A stretch of DNA of 64,000 bases from Ruminococcus flavefaciens ND2009. GTDB lineage: Bacteria; Bacillota; Clostridia; Oscillospirales; Ruminococcaceae. This document shows positions 53,171 to 62,697 of the stretch, piece after piece. Made by a program: the position numbers and the translations under genes. Location of the stretch: the NCBI RefSeq assembly GCF_000621785.1, contig NZ_KK211346.1:325754-389753 (forward strand), read 5' to 3'. How positions within the stretch are numbered: position 1 is the stretch's first letter; the number at the start of each line of letters is the position of its first letter. The notes under the pieces were generated by a model. That model searched no databases, was not told where the DNA came from, and saw only the letters and a list, made by a program, of their open reading frames with translations.

Positions 53171-54370
53171 ATGAAGTTCAAAAATAAAGGAAGGAAGATC
53201 TATAAGACCAAGGAAAAGAACTACTACGGAAAAAGCCCTGTTGGAAAGGCGTTCTCCGTTGGCCTTACAGTTCTTCTGATCGGCGGGATCGTGTTTATTG
53301 GCTACAGTGTTGCCGAGCCGCTTATCAATTACACAAAGAAAAAGGGTGACAGCACTGGCGGATCTTCGCTGATCGTTTCCGATACTACTCCGACAGATGA
53401 AAACGGAGAGCCTGTTACAGACGGCGGCGCTGAGCCTCCTGTACCTGTAAGTGCAGAGGCATACAGAGCCTTTGCACTTGATCCTCTTGATATTTCTGAC
53501 GCACAGTCCATAAAGGCAGCGCTGAAGAGAGTTCCGTCAGAGGAGAAGATAGAGTATATCGAGGTGCCTCTTAAAGTCAGCGGCGGAAATATCTACTATG
53601 CTACCAATAACTATTACGCTACTTCATCGGGCGTTATACAGTCATATACCAAGCTCAGTGAGATAGTTTCCGCTATCTCCGAACAGGGGTATAAGCCTGT
53701 AGCCCTTATCAGCACCTTCAATGATAATATTATCCCAAATTATTTCCGTGATATGAGTTATCTTACCGTTGATGACGGCTCACAGTGGATAGACAATGAC
53801 ATAGATGCGGGCGGAAAGCCCTGGATGACGCCTTTCTCGGATTCTGCTGTCGAGTACAATACTGATATTGCGGAGGAAGTTGCTCAGGCGGGCTTTGACA
53901 GAGTGGTATGCTACGATTTCGTTTTCCCGGATTTCAGGCAGAGTGATGTTGAGTATCTGGGCGAAAAGGTCGTGAGCACCGACCGGTACATGGCTCTTAC
54001 ATCAGCTGCGAACATGATGTATGACACTATAATGAACGAGGGCTCGAAAATGATGCTTGAGGTCAATGCCTCAGACCTGCTCAAGGGTAAGAATGACGTT
54101 CTTCAGCCCATGCTTCTCAAGGTAAACACAGTCATACTCAATATAGATCTTGATCTAATCAGCTACGGAGTTTACACAGACGATACTGTTTATGAGTTTA
54201 CCGGAACTCCTGCTGAAAATGTCAGAAAAATGCTTGAGCTTGTAAGCGATGACGTTTCGGATTTCAACGTTGCAGTCCGCGTCTCGGGAACAACTCTGAG
54301 CACACAGGAAATGCTTGAAGCAAAGGATGAGATAGTCGGGTACGGCTTCGACTCATATGTACTCGGCTAA
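53171..54370 (+). CDS. DUF4015-type putative glycoside hydrolase, membrane-anchored
   Basis: 399 residues: basic N-terminus, one helix (about 30-50), a Gly/Ser-rich linker, then a TIM-barrel-like domain (about 115-399) with GYKPVALISTFND, GGKPWMTPFSDSAVEYNTDIAEEV and FDRVVCYDFVFPDFRQ, which agrees with DUF4015 proteins (GH-like, no confirmed substrate). It should face outward. The FDY-type acidic strand that usually ends DUF4015's catalytic core reads CYDFVFPDF. AGGAG lies close to the ATG. It is 32 bases after the Rnf-like trio. Confidence 0.8.
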   Translation: MKFKNKGRKIYKTKEKNYYGKSPVGKAFSVGLTVLLIGGIVFIGYSVAEPLINYTKKKGDSTGGSSLIVSDTTPTDENGEPVTDGGAEPPVPVSAEAYRAFALDPLDISDAQSIKAALKRVPSEEKIEYIEVPLKVSGGNIYYATNNYYATSSGVIQSYTKLSEIVSAISEQGYKPVALISTFNDNIIPNYFRDMSYLTVDDGSQWIDNDIDAGGKPWMTPFSDSAVEYNTDIAEEVAQAGFDRVVCYDFVFPDFRQSDVEYLGEKVVSTDRYMALTSAANMMYDTIMNEGSKMMLEVNASDLLKGKNDVLQPMLLKVNTVILNIDLDLISYGVYTDDTVYEFTGTPAENVRKMLELVSDDVSDFNVAVRVSGTTLSTQEMLEAKDEIVGYGFDSYVLG

Positions 54371-54410
54371 AAAATAATTCCCGATCACCGATCGGAGAAC
54401 GGAGCTTATT

Positions 54411-55370
54411 ATGGCAGAGAATTTTAAAGTTTCGCTTCAGAGCGTCATTGACGAATTCAAACTGGAAGCGATATACGTTCACAAAGATGCTAACGAACTG
54501 ATGATCGACGAAAACGACGTAAACCGTCCGGGACTTCAGCTCATGGGTTTTTATGAGTACTTCAATCCCGAGCGTATTCAGATCATCGGAAAGATGGAAT
54601 TCGCATACCTTTCAACTATTGACGAGAAGACAAGACGCGAGCGCCTTCAGCTTCTCTTTGCACAGCGTATCCCTGCTCTCATAATCACAAGAGAACTGCC
54701 CTATTTCGCAGAAATGCTTGAGCTTGCAAAAGAATACGAGGTTCCTCTGCTCAGAAGCAAGGAGAGCACATCAAACTTTATCGCAGGTCTTATTGCCTAC
54801 CTTAATCTTACACTTGCTCCCAGAATAACCCGCCATGGTGTTCTCATCGAGATCTATGGTGAAGGTGTATTCATCACAGGTGAGAGCGGTGTTGGTAAGA
54901 GCGAGACCGCCATTGAGCTTGTTAAGCGCGGACACCGCCTTGTTGCGGACGATGCTGTTGAGATCAGAAAGGTCTCCAATATTAGCCTTGTAGGAAGCTC
55001 TCCCGACAATATCCGCCATTTCCTCGAGCTCCGCGGTATAGGTATCATCAATGCAAGACGACTCTTCGGTATCGGTGCTGTCAAGATGACTGAGAAGCTT
55101 GACCTGGTAGTTGAGCTGGAGCAGTGGAATTCAGAGAAGGTATATGACAGAATGGGCGTGGACACAGAGTTTGTATCCCTTCTTGGCGTAAAGGTGCCGT
55201 CTCTTACGATACCTGTAAAGCCCGGACGTAACCTTGCTGTTATCCTTGAAGTTGCGGCTATGAACAACAGACAGAAGAAGATGGGCTATAATGCTGCAAG
55301 AGAGCTTCTTAACCGTCTGGGTATGGAATCCGATCCCAAGGAAGTAGTCCGCGATTACGAGGCATTCTGA
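54411..55370 (+). CDS. hprK: HPr kinase/phosphorylase
   Basis: 319 residues. Phosphorylates HPr on Ser46 for carbon catabolite control. Walker A GESGVGKSETA (157-167) and the HprK signature around residues 200-235 (LRGIGIINARRLFG, LDLVVELEQW) are intact, and the N-terminal half is of the usual type. The only HPr in this window has Asn at that site. GGAG precedes the ATG by six bases. Heads a conserved Firmicutes block, murB-rapZ-whiA. Confidence 0.95.
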   Translation: MAENFKVSLQSVIDEFKLEAIYVHKDANELMIDENDVNRPGLQLMGFYEYFNPERIQIIGKMEFAYLSTIDEKTRRERLQLLFAQRIPALIITRELPYFAEMLELAKEYEVPLLRSKESTSNFIAGLIAYLNLTLAPRITRHGVLIEIYGEGVFITGESGVGKSETAIELVKRGHRLVADDAVEIRKVSNISLVGSSPDNIRHFLELRGIGIINARRLFGIGAVKMTEKLDLVVELEQWNSEKVYDRMGVDTEFVSLLGVKVPSLTIPVKPGRNLAVILEVAAMNNRQKKMGYNAARELLNRLGMESDPKEVVRDYEAF

Positions 55371-55407
55371 CAGCCTTTAACATTCTTGAATAATTCAGGG
55401 GGAAACT

Positions 55408-56313
55408 ATGATAGACATAAGTGAATTATCACAGCTCTGCGATAAGCTGGGCTGTCGGATAACACCCGAATGCTCACTGAGCGAATATATAACCTTCCGC
55501 TTCGGCGGTCCCTGCAGAGCGCTTATCAACGTTAACTCTGCAAGATCTGCTGTAGAACTCATTAGGTTCATGAAGGAAAAGAACATAAAATACGGAGTTC
55601 TCGGAAGAGGAAGCAACGTCCTTGTATCCGATGAGGGCTTTGACGGAGTCATTCTCCTTTTCGGCAGCGATTTTGCACGTATAGATGTAAACGGCAACAC
55701 TATCCGCTGTGATGCGGGAGCTTCTCTTGCAGCTGCCTGTGTAAGAGCACAGCAGTCGGGACTCACCGGTATGGAAAATCTCTTCGGCATCCCCGGCACC
55801 GTAGGCGGTGCTCTCTATATGAATGCGGGAGCCTATGGCAGTGAGATGAAGGATATTGTTGCTTCAGCGGAGTATATCGACGAGGACTGTGAAATAAAGA
55901 CGATAAAAGCCGAGGATATGGAGCTTGCTTACCGCAGAAGCTTCTTTTCGGGAACTGAAAGAGTTATAACATCAGTTACCATGATGCTTAAAAACGGTGA
56001 TCCCGAGGAGATAAAGAGCGCTATGTCAGAGTGTATGGCTAAGAGAAGCTCCAAGCAGCCCCTCGAATATCCCAGTGCGGGAAGTACCTTCAAGCGTCCA
56101 GAGGGAAGCTATGCTTCACTTCTGATAGATCAGTGCGGACTCAAGGGACTTACCTGCGGAGGGGCCATGGTCAGTGAAAAGCACAGCGGCTTTGTGATAA
56201 ACAAGGGATATGCGACCTGTGCCGACGTGCTTGAGCTTTGTGAAAAGGTAAAGTCTGTCGTTAAGGAGAAAACGGGCTATCAGCTTGAGCTTGAGCCTGT
56301 TATCCTGAGATAA
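55408..56313 (+). CDS. murB: UDP-N-acetylenolpyruvoylglucosamine reductase
   Basis: 301 residues; FAD enzyme of peptidoglycan precursor synthesis. FAD-binding part LGRGSNVLVSDEGFDG and GIPGTVGGALYMNAGAYGSEM, catalytic YRRSFF, and PSAGSTFKRPEGSYASLLIDQCGLKG followed by the final Glu-containing LEPVI. Complete type IIb/Gram-positive form. AGGGGG precedes the ATG. Confidence 0.95.
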   Translation: MIDISELSQLCDKLGCRITPECSLSEYITFRFGGPCRALINVNSARSAVELIRFMKEKNIKYGVLGRGSNVLVSDEGFDGVILLFGSDFARIDVNGNTIRCDAGASLAAACVRAQQSGLTGMENLFGIPGTVGGALYMNAGAYGSEMKDIVASAEYIDEDCEIKTIKAEDMELAYRRSFFSGTERVITSVTMMLKNGDPEEIKSAMSECMAKRSSKQPLEYPSAGSTFKRPEGSYASLLIDQCGLKGLTCGGAMVSEKHSGFVINKGYATCADVLELCEKVKSVVKEKTGYQLELEPVILR

Positions 56314-56336
56314 GACCATATTATAAGGAGATTTGT

Positions 56337-57209
56337 ATGCAGCTTTTGATAGTAACGGGTATGTCGGGCTCGGGAAAGTCAAGCGTCATGGACGTTATGG
56401 AGGACATTGGCTTTTACTGTATCGACAATATCCCACCCAAGCTGATAACTCAGTTCGTGGATCTGTGCAGACAGTCCGAATCTGAGATAAATAAGATCGC
56501 GGTTGCGGTGGATATAAGATCGGGAGATATGTTTGCAGAGATCTTCCGTTCATGGCAGGAGCTCAAACAGCGCAGCGACGTTGATGTAAAGGTGCTCTTT
56601 ATCGAGGCTAACCATGATGTGCTTCTCAAGCGCTACAAGGAGACTCGCCGCAAGCATCCGCTTTCCGAAAAGTTCAACGGAAATATCCATGAAGCGATAA
56701 ACTATGAGTGGGTACAGCTCTCACAGCTTCGTGAGATAGCGGATTACTACATAGAGACTTCAAACTTTACCGCTTCCCAGCTCAAGGAGCAGGTAAAGGA
56801 GCTCTTCCTTGAAAAAAGCTCGGACTCTCTGCTCATCAAGGTCATGTCCTTTGGCTTCAAATACGGAGTTTCCACAGAGGCTGATCTTGTATTCGATGTA
56901 AGATGTCTTCCGAATCCCTTCTATGTTGAGGAGCTTCGCAACCATACTGGCTGTGACAGCTGCGTAAGGGATTATGTCATGAGCTTTGAGCAGTCAAGAG
57001 TGCTTTTTGATAAACTGACTGACCTCATAGATTATCTTATACCTCTTTATGTCCATGAGGGAAAGAGCCAGCTGGTAATTTCCTTCGGCTGTACGGGCGG
57101 AAAACACCGCTCCATAACCTTTGCCGAGCTTATGGCTGACCACCTTATCGAAAAGGAGTACAAGGTACAGAAGTACCACAGAGATATAACAAAGGATAAA
57201 AAATTCTGA
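56337..57209 (+). CDS. rapZ: RNase adapter/nucleotide-binding protein RapZ (YvcJ)
   Basis: 290 residues. Walker A VTGMSGSGKSSVMDV at the N-terminus, and the conserved C-terminal DVRCLPNPFYVEELRNHTG and GCTGGKHRS. In Bacilli YvcJ binds nucleotides and affects competence; in E. coli RapZ targets a small RNA. AAGGAG precedes ATG, 23 bases after murB. Confidence 0.94.
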   Translation: MQLLIVTGMSGSGKSSVMDVMEDIGFYCIDNIPPKLITQFVDLCRQSESEINKIAVAVDIRSGDMFAEIFRSWQELKQRSDVDVKVLFIEANHDVLLKRYKETRRKHPLSEKFNGNIHEAINYEWVQLSQLREIADYYIETSNFTASQLKEQVKELFLEKSSDSLLIKVMSFGFKYGVSTEADLVFDVRCLPNPFYVEELRNHTGCDSCVRDYVMSFEQSRVLFDKLTDLIDYLIPLYVHEGKSQLVISFGCTGGKHRSITFAELMADHLIEKEYKVQKYHRDITKDKKF

Positions 57210-57227
57210 GTAATGGGGTGAGTATAG

Positions 57228-58142
57228 ATGTCCTTCTCAAATGATGTAAGAAGAGAGATCTGTTCCTCTGTAAATGATAAAGACAGGCGTTTTGCCTGTC
57301 TTTATGGTATGCTCCTGTTTTCCAGAACTCTCACCGACAGATATATTTGTTTTCAGAGCGAAAGCGGTACATCAGCAGAGCTGTTCCACAGTCTTTTCGG
57401 TGCTGTATTCAGGTCTGAGCCTGTTATGGATCAGCATACCAGAAAAAACGGCACGGTGCTTTACACCTGCGAGGTAAGGGACGCTGATGCTGAAGCGGTC
57501 TTCCGAAAGTACAGGATCGCAGGAAATACAAGAGCTATAGATTCCGAGATTATTGCCACCAATAGTCTCGGAGTTTTTACAGCAGGGGTATTTCTTGCCT
57601 GCGGAAGTGTAAATGATCCCTCCAAGGAGTATCATCTGGAGTTCGCCTGCCCTGAGGAGGGACTGGCTTCCCAGCTTGCTACGCTTCTTCATGACATCGG
57701 AGTTACCGCCAAGACAATGATACGCAGAGGACAGAATATAGTTTACATCAAGGGCAGCGAATCCATTGAGGATACGCTGACCTTTATCGGTGCGCCCCAT
57801 TGTACTCTGGAGCTCATGAATATGAAGATATACAAGGATATACGCAACAAAGCCAACAGGATAGCCAACTGTGACGCTGCCAATATAGATAAGGTCGTTA
57901 AGGCTGCCATGAAGCAGATAGAGGATATAAAGCTTATCGACAAAGTGATCGGACTTGATGAGCTTTCCGATGAACTTCGCGAGGTGGCACAGCTTCGTCT
58001 TGACAATATAGATATGAGTCTCCAGGAGATAGGAGAGACCCTCAGTGAGCCCATAAGCCGTTCGGGAGTGAATCACCGTTTCAAGAAGCTTGCAAAAATG
58101 GCAGATGAGCTTCGTATGGGAGGTGCGGAGATTGAAAAGTGA
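57228..58142 (+). CDS. whiA: DNA-binding protein WhiA
   Basis: 304 residues. Homing-endonuclease-like N-terminal fold (RREICSSVND, GMLLFSRT) and a C-terminal helix-turn-helix (LRLDNIDMSLQEIGETLSEPISRSGVNHRF in outline). WhiA governs sporulation genes in actinobacteria; its role in Firmicutes concerns division and is poorly defined. It overlaps dnaE by 11 bases. Confidence 0.94.
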   Translation: MSFSNDVRREICSSVNDKDRRFACLYGMLLFSRTLTDRYICFQSESGTSAELFHSLFGAVFRSEPVMDQHTRKNGTVLYTCEVRDADAEAVFRKYRIAGNTRAIDSEIIATNSLGVFTAGVFLACGSVNDPSKEYHLEFACPEEGLASQLATLLHDIGVTAKTMIRRGQNIVYIKGSESIEDTLTFIGAPHCTLELMNMKIYKDIRNKANRIANCDAANIDKVVKAAMKQIEDIKLIDKVIGLDELSDELREVAQLRLDNIDMSLQEIGETLSEPISRSGVNHRFKKLAKMADELRMGGAEIEK

Positions 58143-61100
58143 CGAATTTGTAAACCTCCATGTCCATACCGAGTACAGCCTTCTGGACGGAGCATGTCGC
58201 ATAAATAAGCTCATAGCCCGAGTAAAGGAGCTGGGGCAGACTGCTGTTGCCATTACGGACCACGGTAATATGTACGGTGCAGTAGAGTTCTGGAACGCCG
58301 CAAGAGCCGAGGGGATTAAGCCTGTTATCGGCTGCGAGGTCTATGTTGCCAGAAGGACGCGTCATGACCGTGAGCCCAAGCTGGACTCCTCTCCCTATCA
58401 TCTCATACTTCTCTGCGAGAACAATGAAGGCTACAGAAACCTTGTAAAGCTTGTTTCAGCGGCAAGTATAGAGGGATTTTACAACCGCCCGAGAGTTGAT
58501 ATGGAGCTGCTGAAAAAGTATAACAGGGGACTTATCTGTATGTCAGCCTGTCTTGCAGGAGAGATACCGCGGCTGCTGGTCGATGGTCACTATGATGAGG
58601 CAAAAGCAGTTGCCCTTAAATATCAGGAGATATTCGGCAAGGGCAACTACTTCATTGAGGTTCAGAACCACGGCATAAATGACGAACTCAGGATACTGCC
58701 CCTGCTTTACAAGCTCTCAGCTGAAACAGGGATAGAGCTTGCGGCGACCAATGACTGCCACTATATAAATAAAAGCGATGCCGAGATGCAGAACGTGCTC
58801 CTGTGTATACAGACGGGAAAAACATTGGACGAGCCTAATCCCATGCGCTTTGAGACCGATGAGTTTTATGTTAAATCAGCGGAGGAAATGGCTGAGCTTT
58901 TCAAAGGACATGAGGAGGCAGTCACCAATACTGCTAAGATCGCAGATCGCTGCAATGTGGAGTTTGAGTTCGGGAATATAAAGCTGCCCAAGTTCACTAT
59001 TGAAGGAGTAGAGGATAATACTGTTTATTTTCGTGAGCTCTGCCGCAGGGGCATGATAGAGCGATACGGTGCAGAGCCTCCTGAAAATGTCAGGGAGCGC
59101 ATGGAGTACGAGCTTGATGTCATAACAAAAATGGGGTATACGGACTACTACCTTATTGTCTGGGACTTCATACGATATGCCCGTGAGCATAATGTCCCCG
59201 TCGGTCCGGGACGCGGCTCGGGAGCGGGAAGCCTTTGTGCCTATTGTATCGGAATTACGGGCATTGACCCTATAAAGTTCAATCTGCTCTTTGAGAGATT
59301 TCTCAATCCCGAGAGAGTTAGTATGCCCGACTTTGATATTGATTTCTGTATTGAGGGACGACAGAGTGTAAAGGATTATGTAGTAAAACGATATGGTTCT
59401 GACAGAGTTTCCGAGATAATCGCCTTCGATACCCTTAAAGCCAGAGCAGCAGTACGCGATGTGGGACGTGTTCTGGGAATGTCATATCAGCTTTGTGACA
59501 GGGCTGCCAAGGAGATAGATCCCAGAGCTACCCTCGATGAAGCACTTAAAGAGTCTGAGGAGCTTGACTCGCTTTATCATACCGACAGGGATATGAGAAA
59601 GCTCATAGATCTTGCACGTCAGCTTGAAGGTATGCCCCGCCATGCTTCGACTCACGCGGCAGGCGTTGTTATATCGGCAGTTCCACTCAGTGACCTTGTA
59701 CCCCTTCAGCGTAATGATGATACCATAGTCACACAGTACACCATGGGTATACTTGAGTCGCTTGGACTTCTGAAAATGGATTTTCTTGGACTGCGTAACC
59801 TTACTATTATAAGAGATACAGTCAACGAGATTCACCGGACTGATCCTGATTTTGACATAAGCCGTATCCCAACTGATGATATTGAAGTATATAGGATGAT
59901 GTCGGCAGGCGACACCGAGGGCGTGTTCCAGTTTGAGAGCGAGGGCATGACAGCCAGAGTTATGGAGCTGTGTCCCGAGAGACTTGAAGACCTTATCGTT
60001 ATAATCTCATTGTACCGTCCCGGACCTATGAAGTCCATACCGCTGTATATCGAGAACAAAAAGCACCCGGAGAAGGTCACCTATAAGCACCCGCTGCTGA
60101 AGGATATACTTGAGGATACCTACGGCTGTATGGTCTATCAGGAGCAGGTAATGGAGATATGCCGCAAGCTTGCAGGCTATTCCTACGGTCACGCAGATAT
60201 AGTCCGCAGGGCTATGGCTAAGAAAAAGCACGATGTTATGCTGAAAGAGCGCGAGAGCTTTGTAAAGGGCGCCTCCGAAAACGGAGTCTCAGAGGAGATC
60301 GCCAACTCTGTTTTTGACGAAATGGTAAGCTTTGCCTCCTATGCCTTTAATAAGTCTCACGCGGCAGCTTATGCTTACCTTGCCTATCAGACAGCATATC
60401 TCAAGTGTCATTACCGCGGTATTTACATGGCTGCACTTATGTCAAGCGTTATGGGAGTCAGCGGAAAGCTGGCAGAGTATATAAACTCATGCAGAGATTA
60501 CGGTATAGAGATACTTCGCCCCGATATAAACAAGAGCAACAAGGGCTTTACCTTTGTGGACGGTAAGATGTACTTCGGACTTCTTGCCATAAAGAATGCA
60601 GGAAGCGGACTTGCTGATAAGATAATCGCAGAGCGCACCGAAAACGGCGATTTCAAAAGCCTTCAGGACTTCTGCGAGAGAGTTGAGGGCAGAGAACTAA
60701 ACAAAAAAGCTCTTGAAAACCTCATCAAGGCAGGCGCCTTTGACGGTCTTGGCTATAACAGGCGGCAGATGCTGGAGAGCTATGAGATGCTGCTGGATAT
60801 GGCTGGCTCGGGCAACAGGGGAGTTATTGAAGGGCAGCTCAACTTTCTTGACGGGGCAGACACTTCTGAGATGAATGTGCGGATACCCTATAAGCAGGAG
60901 TATGACCACAAGACCCTCCTCACCCTTGAAAAGGACGCCACGGGAATGTACCTCAGCGGTCATCCGCTTTCACCCTATAATTGGCTGATGGAGCTCATGC
61001 ACACACGAAAGATAGGTAATATCATATCTGACTCATCTATAAGGGACGGCATGGCTGTCAAGCTTATCTGTTCCGTAGAGAGCTCAAAGCTCCATATTAC

Positions 61101-61539
61101 CAGAAACGGTGACAAAATGAGCTTTCTTGAGCTGTCAGATGATACGGGAGAGATCGAAGCAGTAGTGTTTCCGGACCTTTTCATGGTAAGCGGCTCTAAG
61201 TTAGTAAGCGATGCTATCGTATACATCAGCGGAAAGATCTCTGTCAAAGACGACAGAGTTACGGTCATATGCGGATTTATCGCCTCAGAGAATGAGTTTG
61301 CAAGACTTGCTTCCACAATGAAGCTGTGTATAAAGACTACCTCCGCAGCAGCCTCAGTAAGTGACGAGCTGAAACAGCTCTGCGACAAGCACAGAGGAGA
61401 TACAGCAGTCTGCTTTTATCTCTCAGATGTGAAGAAAACAGTTTCGCCCCGTGTAAGGCTGTCACTTTCCGTGAATGAGACTTCTTTTTCGGAGCTGAGT
61501 GAACTTTTCGGAAGTGCGAATATCGGCCTTATAAGCTGA
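58132..61539 (+). CDS. dnaE: DNA polymerase III alpha subunit DnaE
   Basis: 1,135 residues. PHP domain VNLHVHTEYSLLDGA, ITDHGNMYGAVEF, catalytic triad PDFDIDF (Asp400, Asp402 and Asp404), then helix-hairpin-helix and OB domains at the C-terminus. The start is TTG 58132, whose ribosome site GGGAGG lies eight bases upstream; ATG 58090 would extend into whiA with no such site. DnaE polymerises DNA together with PolC in this group. Confidence 0.94.
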   Translation: MKSDEFVNLHVHTEYSLLDGACRINKLIARVKELGQTAVAITDHGNMYGAVEFWNAARAEGIKPVIGCEVYVARRTRHDREPKLDSSPYHLILLCENNEGYRNLVKLVSAASIEGFYNRPRVDMELLKKYNRGLICMSACLAGEIPRLLVDGHYDEAKAVALKYQEIFGKGNYFIEVQNHGINDELRILPLLYKLSAETGIELAATNDCHYINKSDAEMQNVLLCIQTGKTLDEPNPMRFETDEFYVKSAEEMAELFKGHEEAVTNTAKIADRCNVEFEFGNIKLPKFTIEGVEDNTVYFRELCRRGMIERYGAEPPENVRERMEYELDVITKMGYTDYYLIVWDFIRYAREHNVPVGPGRGSGAGSLCAYCIGITGIDPIKFNLLFERFLNPERVSMPDFDIDFCIEGRQSVKDYVVKRYGSDRVSEIIAFDTLKARAAVRDVGRVLGMSYQLCDRAAKEIDPRATLDEALKESEELDSLYHTDRDMRKLIDLARQLEGMPRHASTHAAGVVISAVPLSDLVPLQRNDDTIVTQYTMGILESLGLLKMDFLGLRNLTIIRDTVNEIHRTDPDFDISRIPTDDIEVYRMMSAGDTEGVFQFESEGMTARVMELCPERLEDLIVIISLYRPGPMKSIPLYIENKKHPEKVTYKHPLLKDILEDTYGCMVYQEQVMEICRKLAGYSYGHADIVRRAMAKKKHDVMLKERESFVKGASENGVSEEIANSVFDEMVSFASYAFNKSHAAAYAYLAYQTAYLKCHYRGIYMAALMSSVMGVSGKLAEYINSCRDYGIEILRPDINKSNKGFTFVDGKMYFGLLAIKNAGSGLADKIIAERTENGDFKSLQDFCERVEGRELNKKALENLIKAGAFDGLGYNRRQMLESYEMLLDMAGSGNRGVIEGQLNFLDGADTSEMNVRIPYKQEYDHKTLLTLEKDATGMYLSGHPLSPYNWLMELMHTRKIGNIISDSSIRDGMAVKLICSVESSKLHITRNGDKMSFLELSDDTGEIEAVVFPDLFMVSGSKLVSDAIVYISGKISVKDDRVTVICGFIASENEFARLASTMKLCIKTTSAAASVSDELKQLCDKHRGDTAVCFYLSDVKKTVSPRVRLSLSVNETSFSELSELFGSANIGLIS

Positions 61540-61573
61540 TTTTTCGGACAAAAGCAGATCATTGCGGAAAAAA

Positions 61574-61614
61574 TGTGGAATATACTTGACATTTTTTCCA
61601 CAAAGTAGTAAAAT
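61574..61614 (+). promoter_or_regulatory. pfkA promoter with overlapping inverted repeat
   Basis: TTGACA (61586-61591) and TAAAAT (61609-61614), 17-base spacer. TGTGGAA (61574-61580) and TTCCACA (61596-61602) form an exact 7-bp inverted repeat around the -35, a possible operator. Confidence 0.6.
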
Positions 61615-61689
61615 ATAAGAGTATGGAATTATGCCGCAGCAAAACTGCGGGTTCAACAATATATGCCAAGCGCAGAATGGAGAATATGT

Positions 61690-62652
61690 ATGATCAAGAA
61701 AATCGGTGTCTTAACAAGCGGAGGAGACGCTCCGGGAATGAATGCCGCAGTCAGAGCAGTTGTAAGAACAGCTCTCAGCAAGGGCATGGAGGTCTACGGA
61801 ATCCGCAGAGGTTATGTTGGACTTATCAACGGCGACATCATCAAGATGGACGAGAGAAGCGTTTCTGATATTATCCACACAGGCGGTACTGTTCTTTATA
61901 CAGCAAGATGCCCCGAGTTCAGGACCATGGAAGGCGTTGCAAAGGGCAAGGCTAAGTGCGATGAGCTTGGTATCGAGGGTCTCGTAGTTATCGGCGGCGA
62001 CGGTTCATTCAGAGGAGCTGCTGACCTTTCGGCACAGGGAGTTCTCTGTATCGGTCTTCCCGGTACTATCGACAACGATATTGCCTGCACAGATTATACC
62101 ATCGGATTTGATACAGCTATGAACACAGCTATGGAGCTTGTTGACAAGCTTCGTGATACATCTCAGTCCCATGACAGGATCTCAGTTGTTGAGGTAATGG
62201 GACGCGGAGCAGGTCACATCGCTGTAAATACAGGTATTGCCTGCGGAGCTACAGATATTATTACAAAGGAAGTTCCTTACGACATCAATGCTATTGCAAA
62301 TACAATGCTGGCTAAGAAGGCTAAGGGCAAGCAGAACTTTGTTGTTATCGTTGCTGAGAGCGTTGGTCACTCACAGGAGATCGCTACTGCTCTTCAGGAG
62401 AAGACAGGTATCGAGGCAAGAGCAACTATCCTTGGTCACGTTCAGCGCGGCGGCTCACCTACAGTAAGAGACAGAGTTGAAGCTACAAGAATGGGCTACT
62501 ATGCAGTTGAACTCCTTGAGCAGGGTATCGGCAACAGAGTTGTTGGTATCAAGGACAGCAAGATCGTTGATTACGATATACAGGAGGCTCTGTCGATGCA
62601 TAAGCCTTATGACGAGAAGCTCCACCATATTGCAGAGCAGATCGCATTCTGA
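61690..62652 (+). CDS. pfkA: ATP-dependent 6-phosphofructokinase
   Basis: 320 residues; phosphorylates fructose 6-phosphate. VLTSGGDAPGMNAAVR, GGDGSFRGA (Gly after GGD marks the ATP type rather than pyrophosphate type) and the catalytic TIDNDI. ATG 61690 has GGAG seven bases upstream; a frame nine codons longer lacks it. Next to dnaE, as in many Firmicutes. Own promoter and terminator. Confidence 0.95.
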   Translation: MIKKIGVLTSGGDAPGMNAAVRAVVRTALSKGMEVYGIRRGYVGLINGDIIKMDERSVSDIIHTGGTVLYTARCPEFRTMEGVAKGKAKCDELGIEGLVVIGGDGSFRGAADLSAQGVLCIGLPGTIDNDIACTDYTIGFDTAMNTAMELVDKLRDTSQSHDRISVVEVMGRGAGHIAVNTGIACGATDIITKEVPYDINAIANTMLAKKAKGKQNFVVIVAESVGHSQEIATALQEKTGIEARATILGHVQRGGSPTVRDRVEATRMGYYAVELLEQGIGNRVVGIKDSKIVDYDIQEALSMHKPYDEKLHHIAEQIAF

Positions 62653-62666
62653 GTATAATAAATATA

Positions 62667-62697
62667 ATGCACCTGAGTATATCAGGTGCATTTTTTA
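62667..62697. terminator. Terminator after pfkA
   Basis: ATGCACCTGA, GTATA loop, TCAGGTGCAT, T-run; also lies at the end of the convergent S1 gene. Confidence 0.8.

Noticed and set aside
57372-58253. 293-codon open frame on the minus strand across whiA
   Set aside because: Antisense to whiA and the start of dnaE; both are strongly supported.
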